A stretch of DNA of 64,000 nucleotides from Pseudophaeobacter sp. EL27 (GCF_900313025.1 NZ_OMPQ01000011.1:310001-374000), one strand, 5' to 3'; positions 7,559 to 15,613 are shown, counted from the stretch's first letter. Numbers and translations are program-made. The notes: a model not told the origin generated them from the letters alone.

Positions 7559-8989
7559 ATGACCTCTTCTTTTGATTACTTCATCGTCTTCGCCGAAATG
7601 CGGACGGGCTCCAATTTTCTGGAAACCAATCTCAATGCCTTTGACGGGCTGACCTGCCATGGCGAGGCTTTTAATCCGCATTTCATTGGCTATCCTAATT
7701 CGGATAATATCCTGGGGATCACCCAGAGCATGCGCGAGGATAACCCAGCCAGCCTGATCTCGCGGATCAAATCCGAACCGGGTGCACTTGGCGGGTTTCG
7801 CTATTTCCATGACCATGACCCGCGGGTTATGGATCTGGCGCTGGAAGATCCGCGCTGCGCCAATGTGGTGCTCACCAGAAATCCGCTGGACAGCTATGTG
7901 TCCTGGAAAATTGCCAAGGCGACGGGGCAGTGGAAACTGACCAATGTAAAGCGCCGCAAAGAAGCCTTGGCGCAGTTTGACAGTGCTGAATTCTCGCAGC
8001 ACGTGGAGGCATTGCAGGACTTTCAGATCACCCTGTTAAACCGGCTGCAGAAATCCGGCCAAACTGCCTTTTATGTGGCCTATGAGGATCTCCAGAACCT
8101 GGAAGTGATGAATGGGTTGGCGCGGTGGCTGGGGGTCGAGTCCCAGCTCGAGGCGTTGGATGACAGTTTGAAACGGCAAAACCCGGCGCCGGTTGTATCG
8201 AAGGTGGAAAACCCTGGGGTGATGGAAGAGGCCCTGTCCGGGATGGACCGCTTCAATCTGAGCCGCACGCCCAATTTTGAACCTCGCAGGGGGCCGTCGG
8301 TGCCGGGCTATGTTGCTGGGGTGGTGACACCATTGCTCTACCTGCCCATCAAAGGGGGGCCAGAGGCGCAGGTGACGGCCTGGATGGCTGGGCTCGACAA
8401 TGTTTCACCTGATGGACTCATCCAAAAGATGAACCAGAAACAGCTGCGTCAGTGGAAGCGGGGCAATCCAGGGTTTCGCAGCTTTACGGTGCTACGGCAT
8501 CCGGCTGCGCGGGTGCATTCGGTCTTTTGCCGCAGAATCCTGCAAAAGGGGAATGGCAACTATGGTGCCATTCGCGAGACATTGCGACGGCAGTTCAAAC
8601 TACCACTCCCCAAAGATGGCCCGGATGAGAGCTACAGCCTGGCAGATCACCGGGAAGCGTTTTCTCAATTCCTGACCTTTTTGCGCGCCAATCTGGCCGG
8701 GCAAACTTCGGTGCGGGTGGATGCGGAATGGGCCAGCCAGTCGCAGGCTCTGTCGGGGTTTGCGGAATTGGGTTCACCGGATTTGGTGCTGCGCGAGGAG
8801 GAGCTGGCGGAGGATCTGCCTGCCCTGGCACGACGGCTGGGGCGTACTGCCCCCGGTCAGCCAGAGGCGGCCTCCGGGGATCAGCCCTACCGTTTGGAAG
8901 AGATTTGGGATGCTGAGCTGGAGAAGCAGGTGTCATCTCTTTACCAGCGTGACTATGTGATGTTTGGCTTTGCTCCCTGGCGAGCCTAG
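7559..8989 (+). CDS. NodH-like sulfotransferase with two sulfotransferase-like halves
   Basis: Predicted to transfer sulfate from PAPS to a carbohydrate, releasing PAP. The N-terminal half has a 5'-phosphosulfate loop AEMRTGSNFLE (residues 12-22) and a 3'-phosphate site LTRNPLDSYVSWK starting at residue 105, as in Stf0/NodH-type enzymes. The C-terminal half looks like a second sulfotransferase domain: LYLPIKGG at 260-267 in place of a P-loop, HPAARVHSVF from residue 314 as the 3'-phosphate site, and a closing YQRDYVMFGF typical of such domains. At 476 residues it is about twice a single-domain NodH. It starts three bases after the GT14-like gene. CysQ upstream could clear its PAP product. Confidence 0.78.
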   Translation: MTSSFDYFIVFAEMRTGSNFLETNLNAFDGLTCHGEAFNPHFIGYPNSDNILGITQSMREDNPASLISRIKSEPGALGGFRYFHDHDPRVMDLALEDPRCANVVLTRNPLDSYVSWKIAKATGQWKLTNVKRRKEALAQFDSAEFSQHVEALQDFQITLLNRLQKSGQTAFYVAYEDLQNLEVMNGLARWLGVESQLEALDDSLKRQNPAPVVSKVENPGVMEEALSGMDRFNLSRTPNFEPRRGPSVPGYVAGVVTPLLYLPIKGGPEAQVTAWMAGLDNVSPDGLIQKMNQKQLRQWKRGNPGFRSFTVLRHPAARVHSVFCRRILQKGNGNYGAIRETLRRQFKLPLPKDGPDESYSLADHREAFSQFLTFLRANLAGQTSVRVDAEWASQSQALSGFAELGSPDLVLREEELAEDLPALARRLGRTAPGQPEAASGDQPYRLEEIWDAELEKQVSSLYQRDYVMFGFAPWRA

Positions 8990-9417
8990 GGCAATCTGCA
9001 TGGTCCAAAAGCCGAGAGGCCGTGCATGCCAAATTACGGACCCGCGCCGAGGGCAAGGGTGGGGGCTCCCGCCCCCGTTTGGTGTTTGCGCTGCAAAACA
9101 CCAAAAACGGCCTTGGGCCGAGCGCCGCCCTACGTGCGGCGCTGAACCGTAGGACCGCAAGCGTCATGTGACATGACGGTGCCCCTGATTGGTGTTTCAA
9201 AAATGTTGGATGGTTGCCTGAACGGGTTGTCTGGCGAGGCCTTGGTTTTTGGGGGCGCATGAGAACTCCATAGGAGTTTTCATGCCAGGCCCAACGGGAA
9301 GGGATCTTTGACAAAAGATTCCCTGACGGGCGGGAGCATTTGGGTCTGGTGGCAAGTGCTCGCGTGGGCTTGGGCCTGCAGAGGTGGCATTCTTGTCCTG
9401 CCACCCCGCGAGAGGCT
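8990..9417. other. 428-base convergent intergenic region rich in inverted repeats
   Basis: No gene is supported here. It holds several hairpins: GGGGGC-tccc-GCCCCC at 9061-9076, an 8-bp perfect AGCGCCGC/GCGGCGCT pair at 9121-9143, a 13-bp near-perfect palindrome at 9257-9285, and GGTGGC/GCCACC at 9383-9405. It lies between the ends of two convergent transcription units (sulfotransferase and ptsN), so some hairpins may end transcripts, although none has a strong T-tract. Confidence 0.6.
9257..9285. repeat. 29-base near-perfect palindrome
   Basis: Arms GCATGAGAACTCC and GGAGTTTTCATGC surround an ATA centre; they are complementary except for one position, which is a G-T wobble in one transcript. 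It could act as a bidirectional mRNA 3'-end structure or be a dispersed palindromic element. I see no second copy in the window. Confidence 0.5.
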
Positions 9418-9882
9418 TTAGGCGGCTTGGACCGGCTGCGCTTCGGTCAGGATGGTGAACAGCGTTGCCGGGTCATGGTTGGCACGCAGTTTGGTGCAGA
9501 AACTTTGTTCTCGCAATGTCCGCGACACCAGAGCCAGTGCCTTCAGGTGTTCTACACCAGCGTCTTCAGGCGCAAAAAGCGAAAAGGCTATGTCCACCGG
9601 CTGGCGGTCAACGGAATCAAAATCGAGGGGTTTCTCCAGGATCAGAAAGACCCCGCGCACCATATCGAGCCCGTCGAGCCGGGCATGGGGCAGGGCAACA
9701 CCATGCCCAACCCCTGTAGGACCAAGGCTCTCCCGGTCCAGGAGAGCCTCAACAGTTGACTGGGCGGAAAGCCCATAGGAGGTCTGCGCCACCTCGGCAA
9801 TTTCCTGAAACAGGCGCTTCTTGCTGGATACGGCTCCGATAACCCGGACCGCGCCCGGCTTAAGGATGCTTGAAATCTGCAT
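9418..9882 (-). CDS. ptsN: PTS IIA-like nitrogen-regulatory protein PtsN
   Basis: Cytoplasmic EIIA-Ntr regulator that accepts phosphate from the PTS-Ntr relay and adjusts nitrogen, potassium and carbon responses. The 154-residue length is normal. The phosphorylatable histidine is His66 in GVALPHARLD, and the flanking RESLGPTGVGHG motif is diagnostic. A Shine-Dalgarno GGAG lies about eight bases before the ATG. It is the last gene of the minus-strand run, 46 bases after hpf, the classical alphaproteobacterial hpf-ptsN arrangement. The upstream relay partners are not in this window. Confidence 0.92.
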   Translation of the reverse strand: MQISSILKPGAVRVIGAVSSKKRLFQEIAEVAQTSYGLSAQSTVEALLDRESLGPTGVGHGVALPHARLDGLDMVRGVFLILEKPLDFDSVDRQPVDIAFSLFAPEDAGVEHLKALALVSRTLREQSFCTKLRANHDPATLFTILTEAQPVQAA

Positions 9883-9928
9883 TGGTCACCTGCTCCGTTC
9901 AGATGCCGTGGCGCGGCCTTATCTCAGC

Positions 9929-10501
9929 CTATACCTGTTGTGGGTCGATCCAACCAATGTTGCCATCTTCCCGGCGGTATACCACGTTCACCCCGTTTTT
10001 GCTTTCATTGCGGAACACCAGCACCGGGGCGCCTGCAAGCTCCATCTGCATCACTGCCTCACCAACAGAGAGGGATTGAATCCTGGTCTCCATCTCGGCA
10101 ACGATGATCGGCTGCAGCGTTTCAGGCTCGGCTTCGGTTTCCGCGTCATCAGAGGCGAGGATATAGGAGCTGGCGCCGAGAATTTCAACCGGTTCGCTGC
10201 GATCGCGGTGGTGATCTTTCAATCGACGCTTGTACCGGCGCAGCTGTTTTTCCAGTTTTTCGTTGCAGGCCTCAAAAGCAGAATAGATTTCAGTGGCATG
10301 CGCCTTGGCCTGGGCGGTCAGCCCGGTTGAAAGGTGGACAGTGGCTTCGCAAACATATTCATGGGCCGACTTGGAAAAGACGACATTTGCATCCGTCGGG
10401 CGTTCTGCATATTTCGAGACGACAGTCCCCAGCTCGGTCTGAACATGGGTCTGCAGGGCTTCGCCAATGTCGATCTGTTTACCGGTGATTTTGTAACGCA
10501 T
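9929..10501 (-). CDS. hpf: ribosome hibernation promoting factor, long form (HPF/RaiA)
   Basis: Binds the small ribosomal subunit and promotes dimerised, inactive 100S ribosomes in stationary phase. The N-terminal half (MRYKITGKQIDIGEAL onward) is the S30AE domain; a charged linker around residues 105-130 leads to a C-terminal dimerisation domain ending in IGWIDPQQ. At 190 residues it is the long form. I choose ATG at 10501, not the more upstream 10534, because GGAGATCAC precedes it with ideal spacing and the protein then starts at the conserved MRYKI. ptsN follows in the same direction. Confidence 0.92.
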   Translation of the reverse strand: MRYKITGKQIDIGEALQTHVQTELGTVVSKYAERPTDANVVFSKSAHEYVCEATVHLSTGLTAQAKAHATEIYSAFEACNEKLEKQLRRYKRRLKDHHRDRSEPVEILGASSYILASDDAETEAEPETLQPIIVAEMETRIQSLSVGEAVMQMELAGAPVLVFRNESKNGVNVVYRREDGNIGWIDPQQV

Positions 10502-10670
10502 GTGATCTCCTTCACAAATTTCCACCCAAAACACCCTCCGGGCCGGGCCCGCAGAGCTGTCGTCAGTTTTGGGTCAGGGGATTAGGCTGAAGACAGGGCT
10601 GCAACCCTTCGGGTCTTGTTGCCAAGACCACGCGTCGGACTGCTTCGTACTGCACTTTTGCCATGTCTCA

Positions 10671-10699
10671 ATTCGATGACAATCTGGAGGGAGAGTCAA
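10671..10699 (-). promoter_or_regulatory. candidate sigma-70-type promoter for hpf
   Basis: On the minus strand, TTGACT (10699-10694) is followed after 17 bases by TCGAAT (10676-10671). The -35 match is good and the -10 match is four of six. It lies about 170 bases upstream of the hpf start codon. Weak evidence without transcript data. Confidence 0.25.
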
Positions 10700-10758
10700 T
10701 GGAGTTACGGCAAATTGATGATTAGAAATCGCTTGGCTTGGCAAAAAATGGCTGTAGG

Positions 10759-10785
10759 AAAACCTGCCTATGTAAGGCAGGTTTT
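10759..10785 (-). terminator. Rho-independent terminator after lptB
   Basis: Perfect 10-bp arms AAAACCTGCC and GGCAGGTTTT with a 7-base loop, about 37 bases past the lptB stop. The A/T ends give a short T-run on either strand, so it could work in both directions. It separates the rnd-kdsD-lptCAB unit from hpf-ptsN. Confidence 0.8.
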
Positions 10786-10821
10786 GAATTCAAATTCATA
10801 GGCCCAGGGGGTGTTCCGGGG

Positions 10822-11583
10822 TTAAGAGATGCGGAAGTTATCGCCCAGATAGACACGACGCACGTTCTCGTTTTCAACAACCTCAGCGGGGCTGCCGGAC
10901 ATCAGGACCTGACCGTCGTGCAGGATATAGGCGCGGTCCACAATCTCGAGGGTCTCGCGGACGTTGTGATCGGTGATCAACACGCCAATCCCGCGCTTTT
11001 TCAGATCGGCCACCAGATGGCGAATATCGCCAACCGAAATTGGGTCAACACCGGCAAAGGGTTCATCCAGCAACAGATATTTTGGATCAGCAGCCAGGCA
11101 ACGGGCAATCTCAACCCGGCGGCGCTCACCGCCCGATAGCGCCAGGGCAGGCGCACGGCGCAGATGTTCGATAGAGAAATCCGACAACAGCTCTTCCAGC
11201 CTCTCGCGGCGGCGATGACCGTGTTTCACCGCGATATCCAGAACCGCCATGATGTTGTCTTCGACAGAAAGGCCGCGGAAAATCGACATTTCCTGCGGCA
11301 GATAGCCGATGCCAAGTCGGGCACGCCGATACATCGGCAGGTTGGTGACAGTCTGGCCATCAATGGTGACAGTGCCGGCCTCTGGAAAGATCAGCCCGGC
11401 AATGGCGTAAAAACTGGTGGTCTTGCCGGACCCATTTGGTCCAAGCAGCGCCACCACTTCGCCGCGATCCAGCGAGATCGAGACATCGCGGATCACAACC
11501 TTTTTGCGATAGCTTTTGCGCAGCTTTTCGATACGCAGCCCCGAAGAGCCTTCAGTCAGTTTGAGATCGGGTGTTGGGGACAT
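10822..11583 (-). CDS. lptB: LPS export ABC transporter ATP-binding protein LptB
   Basis: ATPase that powers LPS extraction from the inner membrane together with LptF/LptG. Walker A is GPNGSGKTT (residues 48-56), the ABC signature [13 protein letters not shown] starts at 149, and Walker B is [13 protein letters not shown]. The C-terminal [10 protein letters not shown] is characteristic of LptB. The 253-residue length is normal. Its ATG overlaps the lptA stop as TGATG. LptF and LptG are not in the window. Confidence 0.95.
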   Translation of the reverse strand: MSPTPDLKLTEGSSGLRIEKLRKSYRKKVVIRDVSISLDRGEVVALLGPNGSGKTTSFYAIAGLIFPEAGTVTIDGQTVTNLPMYRRARLGIGYLPQEMSIFRGLSVEDNIMAVLDIAVKHGHRRRERLEELLSDFSIEHLRRAPALALSGGERRRVEIARCLAADPKYLLLDEPFAGVDPISVGDIRHLVADLKKRGIGVLITDHNVRETLEIVDRAYILHDGQVLMSGSPAEVVENENVRRVYLGDNFRIS

Positions 11584-12095
11584 CAGTTATTATCGCTTGA
11601 ACTGGAGCTTGGGTTCAGGATGGTTTTGACCCGCCCGGCCATGCTGGCTGTCCCGGTGGTGAGGTTGACCACCATCCGCTGCGACGCCAGGGTGCCTGCG
11701 CTCTGATTAAGCAGCACATTACCGGTCATGACGATGGTGCCTTCGTCGATGGTATATTCTGCCCGCTGGGCTTCGGCTGCATCCGGGCCGCTGACCAGGA
11801 TGACGCTTCCAGTGGCCTCCAGCCTTTCGATTGCGCGCTTGCCTTCCGCATCGGTCCGGTAGATCACCAGGACCTTGTCTGCCGAGAGTCGCATCACGCC
11901 CTGAACAATCAAGACGCTGCCAGTGAATTCAGCCGAGCCATCTGCCTGATTGACCGACAGCGCGTCGGAAGTGACTTCAACCGGTTGCGAAGGATCGGCT
12001 TTGACAGCGCCAAAGGCAACATTCTGTGCGGTTGCAGGCAGGGTAAACCACAGTGTGGAGATCAGGAAAATGAATAGGGCACGCAAATGAGTCAC
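11583..12095 (-). CDS. lptA: lipopolysaccharide transport periplasmic protein LptA
   Basis: Periplasmic bridge protein that carries LPS from LptC to the outer membrane. A clear signal peptide covers about residues 1-23 ([11 protein letters not shown]...ATAQN). The mature part is a beta-rich OstA-like domain with the usual repeating pattern, including [21 protein letters not shown]. At 170 residues it matches the family. It lies between lptC (3-base gap) and lptB (one-base overlap), the canonical order. Confidence 0.9.
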   Translation of the reverse strand: MTHLRALFIFLISTLWFTLPATAQNVAFGAVKADPSQPVEVTSDALSVNQADGSAEFTGSVLIVQGVMRLSADKVLVIYRTDAEGKRAIERLEATGSVILVSGPDAAEAQRAEYTIDEGTIVMTGNVLLNQSAGTLASQRMVVNLTTGTASMAGRVKTILNPSSSSSDNN

Positions 12096-12098
12096 AAT

Positions 12099-12695
12099 CT
12101 ATCTTTCCAATTTTTGAGGAGAGTACACCAGCTTGACGCTCTGGGTGAAGAGGAGATGCAAGGGCCCCCCCCCAGTTTCTGAAGTGATCTCCATATGTCC
12201 GGCGGTCAGGTCGCCCAAATCGCCCGTGGCGCGAATGGCTCCGGGGCTTTCGGCGTGCACCGCACTCAGCTGTGTTTTCAACACCTCTGTTTCAACCACC
12301 ATACCATCGGTGGTGATGATTTCGACATTGCCAACAAACCGCGCCAAATCCTGATCCGGGTGCACCGTGCCGCGATCCGAAGTCAGGGTGATTTGTCCCC
12401 CGGTAATCATACGGAACTCCGCCCTGAGCGTACTTGCAATCACCGGCTGATCGTCACTGGCCCGGGCCACCTCTGCGGTGACCCAGATCTCATCCCCCTG
12501 TACAGTTGAGCCGGAGAAAAACGGTGCCGTCATCTGTTGGCCGCGCAGGCGTTCTTCTATTTCGCGGTCCGCAAAGGGAATTACCACCTCGGAGTCAGAC
12601 CCGGGCGAGATGAGAAACAGGGTCGACAACAGGGCAAGGGCTGCCAGAGGCAGAAACACCTTGAGGTAACTCACCATGCGGGAATACTGATCCAT
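12099..12695 (-). CDS. lptC: LPS export ABC transporter periplasmic protein LptC
   Basis: Bitopic inner-membrane protein that receives LPS from LptB2FG and passes it to LptA. The N-terminus has one membrane anchor (MVSYLKVFLPLAALALLSTL, about residues 7-26) and the remainder is a periplasmic beta-jellyroll-like domain. Sequence conservation in this family is low, so the call rests on the anchor, the 198-residue length and the position directly before lptA. It starts 18 bases after the kdsD stop. Confidence 0.85.
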   Translation of the reverse strand: MDQYSRMVSYLKVFLPLAALALLSTLFLISPGSDSEVVIPFADREIEERLRGQQMTAPFFSGSTVQGDEIWVTAEVARASDDQPVIASTLRAEFRMITGGQITLTSDRGTVHPDQDLARFVGNVEIITTDGMVVETEVLKTQLSAVHAESPGAIRATGDLGDLTAGHMEITSETGGGPLHLLFTQSVKLVYSPQKLER

Positions 12696-12713
12696 ATGCG
12701 GGCTGCCCTGCTC

Positions 12714-13682
12714 TTACCCGAGACCGGCGCGCAGGCAGTCATGAATGTGCAACAGCCCTTCGGCGCGGTGGCCCTTGGCCGGATCCACCACAAAAAGGCA
12801 GGTGATCTTGCGCTGGTTCATGATGGCCACCGCCTCTGCCGCGAGTGCATCGGGGGCAATGGTTGTGGGGTTTTTGGTCATGACCGCGGCGGCTTCCTTT
12901 TCCAGCAGCCCGTCCATATGGCGCCGCAGATCGCCGTCGGTGATGATCCCCATCAGATTGCCCGCTGTATCCGTCACGCCAGAGACACCAAATCCCTTTT
13001 GGCTGATCTCGATCAGGGCTTCAGACATTGGCGTGGCTGCCGCCACAACCGGTAGGGCCTCATCTCCGTGCATCAGGTCGCTGACCTTGCTGAGCTGGGC
13101 GCCGAGTTTGCCACCAGGATGGAAGTCACGAAAATTCTCAGGACGGAAATCGCGGTGTTTCATGATGGCGATGGCGAGGGCATCGCCCATGGCCAGTGTC
13201 AGGGTGGTGGAGTTGGAGGGGACAATCCCATAGCCGCAGGCCTCGCCCGTGGCGGGGATTTGCAGCTGCACATCGGCCTCAGTCATCAGGGTGCTGTTGG
13301 GCTTGCTGGAGAGGCCAATCAGCGGGATCTCAAAGCGGCGGGTAAAGGCCAGCAGATTTGCCAGTTCCGGCGCTTCACCGGAATTGGAGATCGCCACTAC
13401 CACATCGCCCTTGGAGAGCATGCCGAGGTCGCCATGGCTGGCCTCGGCGGGGTGGACAAAATAGGCCGGCGTGCCGGTGCTGGCCAGGGTGGCGGCAATC
13501 TTGCGACCGATATGACCGGATTTGCCGATACCGCTGATGATGATACGCCCGGTGGCGGCCAGAACCAGATTGGCGGCCTCGACAAAGCGTTCATCAAAGC
13601 TCTCGGCCAGGGCATCCAGCGCGCGGGCCTCATCTGTGGCCACCTGACGGGCGGTGGCGAGGAGTTTTTCAGAATCAGTCAT
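12714..13682 (-). CDS. kdsD: arabinose-5-phosphate isomerase (KpsF/GutQ family)
   Basis: Converts ribulose-5-phosphate to arabinose-5-phosphate, the first committed step to Kdo. It has an N-terminal SIS domain (SGIGKSGHIGRKIAATL, then FVHPAEASHGDLGM and ISNSGEAPE) and a C-terminal pair of CBS domains with MGIITDGDLRRHMD. I use ATG at 13682, whose ATGA overlap with the rnd stop implies coupling; an in-frame upstream codon at 13712 would add ten residues inside rnd. The 322-residue length is normal. It precedes lptCAB in the same operon, as commonly seen. Confidence 0.92.
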   Translation of the reverse strand: MTDSEKLLATARQVATDEARALDALAESFDERFVEAANLVLAATGRIIISGIGKSGHIGRKIAATLASTGTPAYFVHPAEASHGDLGMLSKGDVVVAISNSGEAPELANLLAFTRRFEIPLIGLSSKPNSTLMTEADVQLQIPATGEACGYGIVPSNSTTLTLAMGDALAIAIMKHRDFRPENFRDFHPGGKLGAQLSKVSDLMHGDEALPVVAAATPMSEALIEISQKGFGVSGVTDTAGNLMGIITDGDLRRHMDGLLEKEAAAVMTKNPTTIAPDALAAEAVAIMNQRKITCLFVVDPAKGHRAEGLLHIHDCLRAGLG

Positions 13683-14293
13683 GAGTGTGCAAAAATATCC
13701 GTTTCGGGCCATCCAGCGAGATCCAGTTTGGCACGCATCGGCAAAAAGTCAAAACAGGCCTGGGCCATTTCCATGCGGGCTTCTCGCTCAAGCCGCTTGT
13801 TCAGAGCTTCGCGCAGGCGATGCAGGTACAAAACATCCGAGGCCGCATAGTCCAGCTGCGCATCCGTGAGCACCTTGGCCCCCCAGTCGCTCATCTGTTG
13901 CTGTTTGGAGATATCGACGCCGATCAATTCCTGGGTCAGGTTTTTCAACCCATGGCGATCCGTATAGGTGCGCACCAATCGGCTGGCGATCTTGGTGCAG
14001 TAGACCGGGGCAGTCAGGGCGCCAAAGGCATTATACATGGCGGCAATGTCAAAGCGGCCAAAGTGGAACAGCTTGAGCGTATTGGGATCTTCCAGCATGG
14101 CGCAGAGATTGGGGGCTTCGGTCTGCCCCTTGGCCACCTGCACGATATGGGCATTGCCATCGCCATCGGACAATTGAATGACGCAAAGCCGATCGCGGTG
14201 CGGGTTCAATCCCATGGTCTCGCAGTCAATTGCCACCACCGGGCCGAGTTTTAGATCATCGGGCAGGTCGTTTTGATACAGATGGTTGGCCAA
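13679..14293 (-). CDS. rnd: ribonuclease D, short form
   Basis: DEDDy 3'-5' exoribonuclease for tRNA and small RNA trimming. The three Exo motifs are visible: AIDCETMGL near residues 22-30, LFHFGRFDIAAMYNAFG in the middle and YAASDVLYLHRL with the catalytic Tyr and Asp. At 204 residues it has only the exonuclease domain and no HRDC domains, the usual alphaproteobacterial form. The start is TTG at 14293, preceded by AAAGGA about nine bases upstream, giving the familiar MANHLYQNDLP N-terminus. First gene of the rnd-kdsD-lptCAB run. Confidence 0.9.
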   Translation of the reverse strand: MANHLYQNDLPDDLKLGPVVAIDCETMGLNPHRDRLCVIQLSDGDGNAHIVQVAKGQTEAPNLCAMLEDPNTLKLFHFGRFDIAAMYNAFGALTAPVYCTKIASRLVRTYTDRHGLKNLTQELIGVDISKQQQMSDWGAKVLTDAQLDYAASDVLYLHRLREALNKRLEREARMEMAQACFDFLPMRAKLDLAGWPETDIFAHS

Positions 14294-14397
14294 TGCAGAA
14301 ATCCTTTGCCGGTCGCGGACCCGTGGCGGGTCTCATCCTGGTGACAGTCTGGGTCGTGGTCTGGGTCTGGCGCCATGCGCCGGTGATCTCGAAATAA
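14293..14397 (+). CDS. possible 34-residue single-span membrane peptide
   Basis: ATG to TAA gives 34 residues with a hydrophobic, Val/Trp-rich core (VAGLILVTVWVVVWVW) followed by a positively charged end. It is divergent from rnd and its ATG overlaps the rnd TTG start on the other strand. There is no clear ribosome binding site. It could be a real small membrane protein or a chance frame in the rnd promoter region. Confidence 0.25.
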   Translation: MQKSFAGRGPVAGLILVTVWVVVWVWRHAPVISK

Positions 14398-14727
14398 GGG
14401 CAATGCCGACTGAACTCAACTCCTTGGCTGTCGTGAACCTATGGTGCAGATGGCATTTCTGCGCAAGAAACGGGTCCATAGTGGTTCAGCGCAGGTTCGA
14501 AGGAGTTTTGCGGGTTTTAGAGGCGCAGTATTTTACGCTTGAGTGCAAATCTAGACCTATGCACTGAAGGGGAGGTTAAAGCCGCCTCGGGTCCGCATCA
14601 AAGCCGCCTCGCCCAGCACTGCGTCCTGATTGTGATCGCCGATAGCTACAGGTTTTACGAGTTGTAACGCTGTCATACCCCCCACCGCTGTTGGGGTCAA
14701 AAGTGTTCTGAAACTGCGAGGGATAAG
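14398..14727. other. 330-base region between the rnd side and tRNA-Leu
   Basis: No gene is supported. It contains a 12-base direct repeat AAAGCCGCCTCG at 14578-14589 and 14600-14611 (22-base period) and, nearer the tRNA, a weak CCCCA/TGGGG hairpin that might end the tRNA transcript. The middle part is AT-richer than the surrounding genes. Confidence 0.5.
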
Positions 14728-14814
14728 TGGTGCCCAGGAGAGGACTCGAACCTCCACATCGTTGCCAATACTAGCACCTGAAGCTAGCGCGTCTACCAAT
14801 TCCGCCACCTGGGC
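14728..14814 (-). tRNA. tRNA-Leu (anticodon CAG)
   Basis: On the minus strand the cloverleaf starts GCCCAGG and closes with CCTGGGC, discriminator A and an encoded CCA. The anticodon stem CTAGC/GCTAG encloses loop TTCAGGT with CAG at positions 34-36, decoding CUG. A long variable arm (TATTGGCAACGATG region) is typical of tRNA-Leu, and GGTTCGAGTCC forms the T-arm. Length is 87 bases with CCA. Confidence 0.96.
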
Positions 14815-14936
14815 AGGTGTCGTGTGGGGCGTATAGGCCGCGGCGCCGGGGGCGTCAAACGGAATTTTGACATTTTTGCAAAAACTATGCTGCCTGCCGA
14901 TTTTACCCATCTGCGCAGAGGCCGGAGGTCGGGTAA

Positions 14937-15368
14937 TCAGCTGCCGCTCTCCGCAGAGGACGAGGACGCAAGGAAGTTCATTCGCTTGGCAACAAAATGC
15001 AGGAACTGTGTCCAGGCCGCATTGGTTTCGTCGTCCCATTCCGGCCCAAAGATGGTGGCGAGGCTGCTGGTGAAGCTTTCAATGAAACCTTCAAAGTGGC
15101 GGTCTGAGATTTGCATGTTCCGGTGTTTCCGGCCCAGCTCTCTAAGGATGCCGTCCAGTCGCTCGTTGCTTTCCAGGGCTTCGGCAATATGGGTCAGCGA
15201 AGCCAGCAGCTTTGCTTCGAGCCGCTCGGTATCTGTTGGAAAGATGGCGCGTACTTCCGGCCGTAGTTCAAAGAAATTTTTATAGAAAACAGGAATGAAA
15301 GCCTCGAGGTCCATTCGCTCGCTTTCAAAACTGCGGAGCACCAGGGCTTTGTAGGTGGTGGTGTCCAT
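14937..15368 (-). CDS. single-domain globin
   Basis: A 143-residue haem protein of the bacterial haemoglobin/flavohaemoprotein N-domain type; likely O2 or NO binding in the cytoplasm. FELRPEVRAIFPTD (residues 33-46) is the CD-region signature of these globins, and His82 in LGRKHRNM is the expected proximal haem ligand. No reductase domain follows. An AAGGAT motif precedes the ATG. It stands alone between tRNA-Leu and a divergent gene; I found no clear FNR or NsrR box in the 245-base divergent promoter region. The physiological role cannot be read from sequence. Confidence 0.82.
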   Translation of the reverse strand: MDTTTYKALVLRSFESERMDLEAFIPVFYKNFFELRPEVRAIFPTDTERLEAKLLASLTHIAEALESNERLDGILRELGRKHRNMQISDRHFEGFIESFTSSLATIFGPEWDDETNAAWTQFLHFVAKRMNFLASSSSAESGS

Positions 15369-15613
15369 TGGATTTGATCCTTGCCTGTCAGGTTTGGGTG
15401 TCGAAGCTGCCTATTTGAACGCATTTTTTGGGATTTTGCAGAGATTCATTGTTAGTTTTGAATGTGTCGTAAGGCAAATGAAACCTAAGGGCATTTTTCT
15501 TAACTTCAAATGCAGATTCTGCACCCATTGTGGCCGATGATCGACGTTTGCGCCTTGTTTGAAAGGCCTAGGGGCGGTAGATCGGAGCCATAGCTATTTG
15601 CAGGAGCCAAGAG

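Larger units (their letters stand above)
10502..10821. other. 320-base region upstream of hpf, downstream of lptB
   Basis: No coding gene is supported. The part next to lptB contains a strong symmetrical terminator (10759-10785, listed separately). The rest is the leader and promoter region of hpf, including a TTGACT/TCGAAT promoter-like pair in the minus direction and a small ACCC-TTC-GGGT hairpin near 10608-10618. I could not identify a sigma-54 site. Confidence 0.6.

Noticed and set aside
6614-8002. 462-residue minus-strand open frame across the GT14-like and sulfotransferase genes
   Set aside because: It is an antisense shadow of two well-supported plus-strand genes, rich in His, Arg and Gln, with no motifs and no ribosome binding site.
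9001-9420. CRISPR-like repeat series
   Set aside because: The hairpins differ from one another in sequence and spacing, and there are no regular spacers or cas genes in the window.
10502-10758. Sigma-54 promoter for hpf-ptsN
   Set aside because: The best minus-strand candidate (TGGCAAAAGTGCAG) lacks the GC element of the -24/-12 consensus.
14557-15039. 160-residue minus-strand frame covering tRNA-Leu
   Set aside because: It reads through a structural tRNA and overlaps the globin end; no coding signature.
15369-15613. FNR or NO-regulator box upstream of the globin gene
   Set aside because: No TTGAT-N4-ATCAA or similar dyad is present; only AT-richness is seen.
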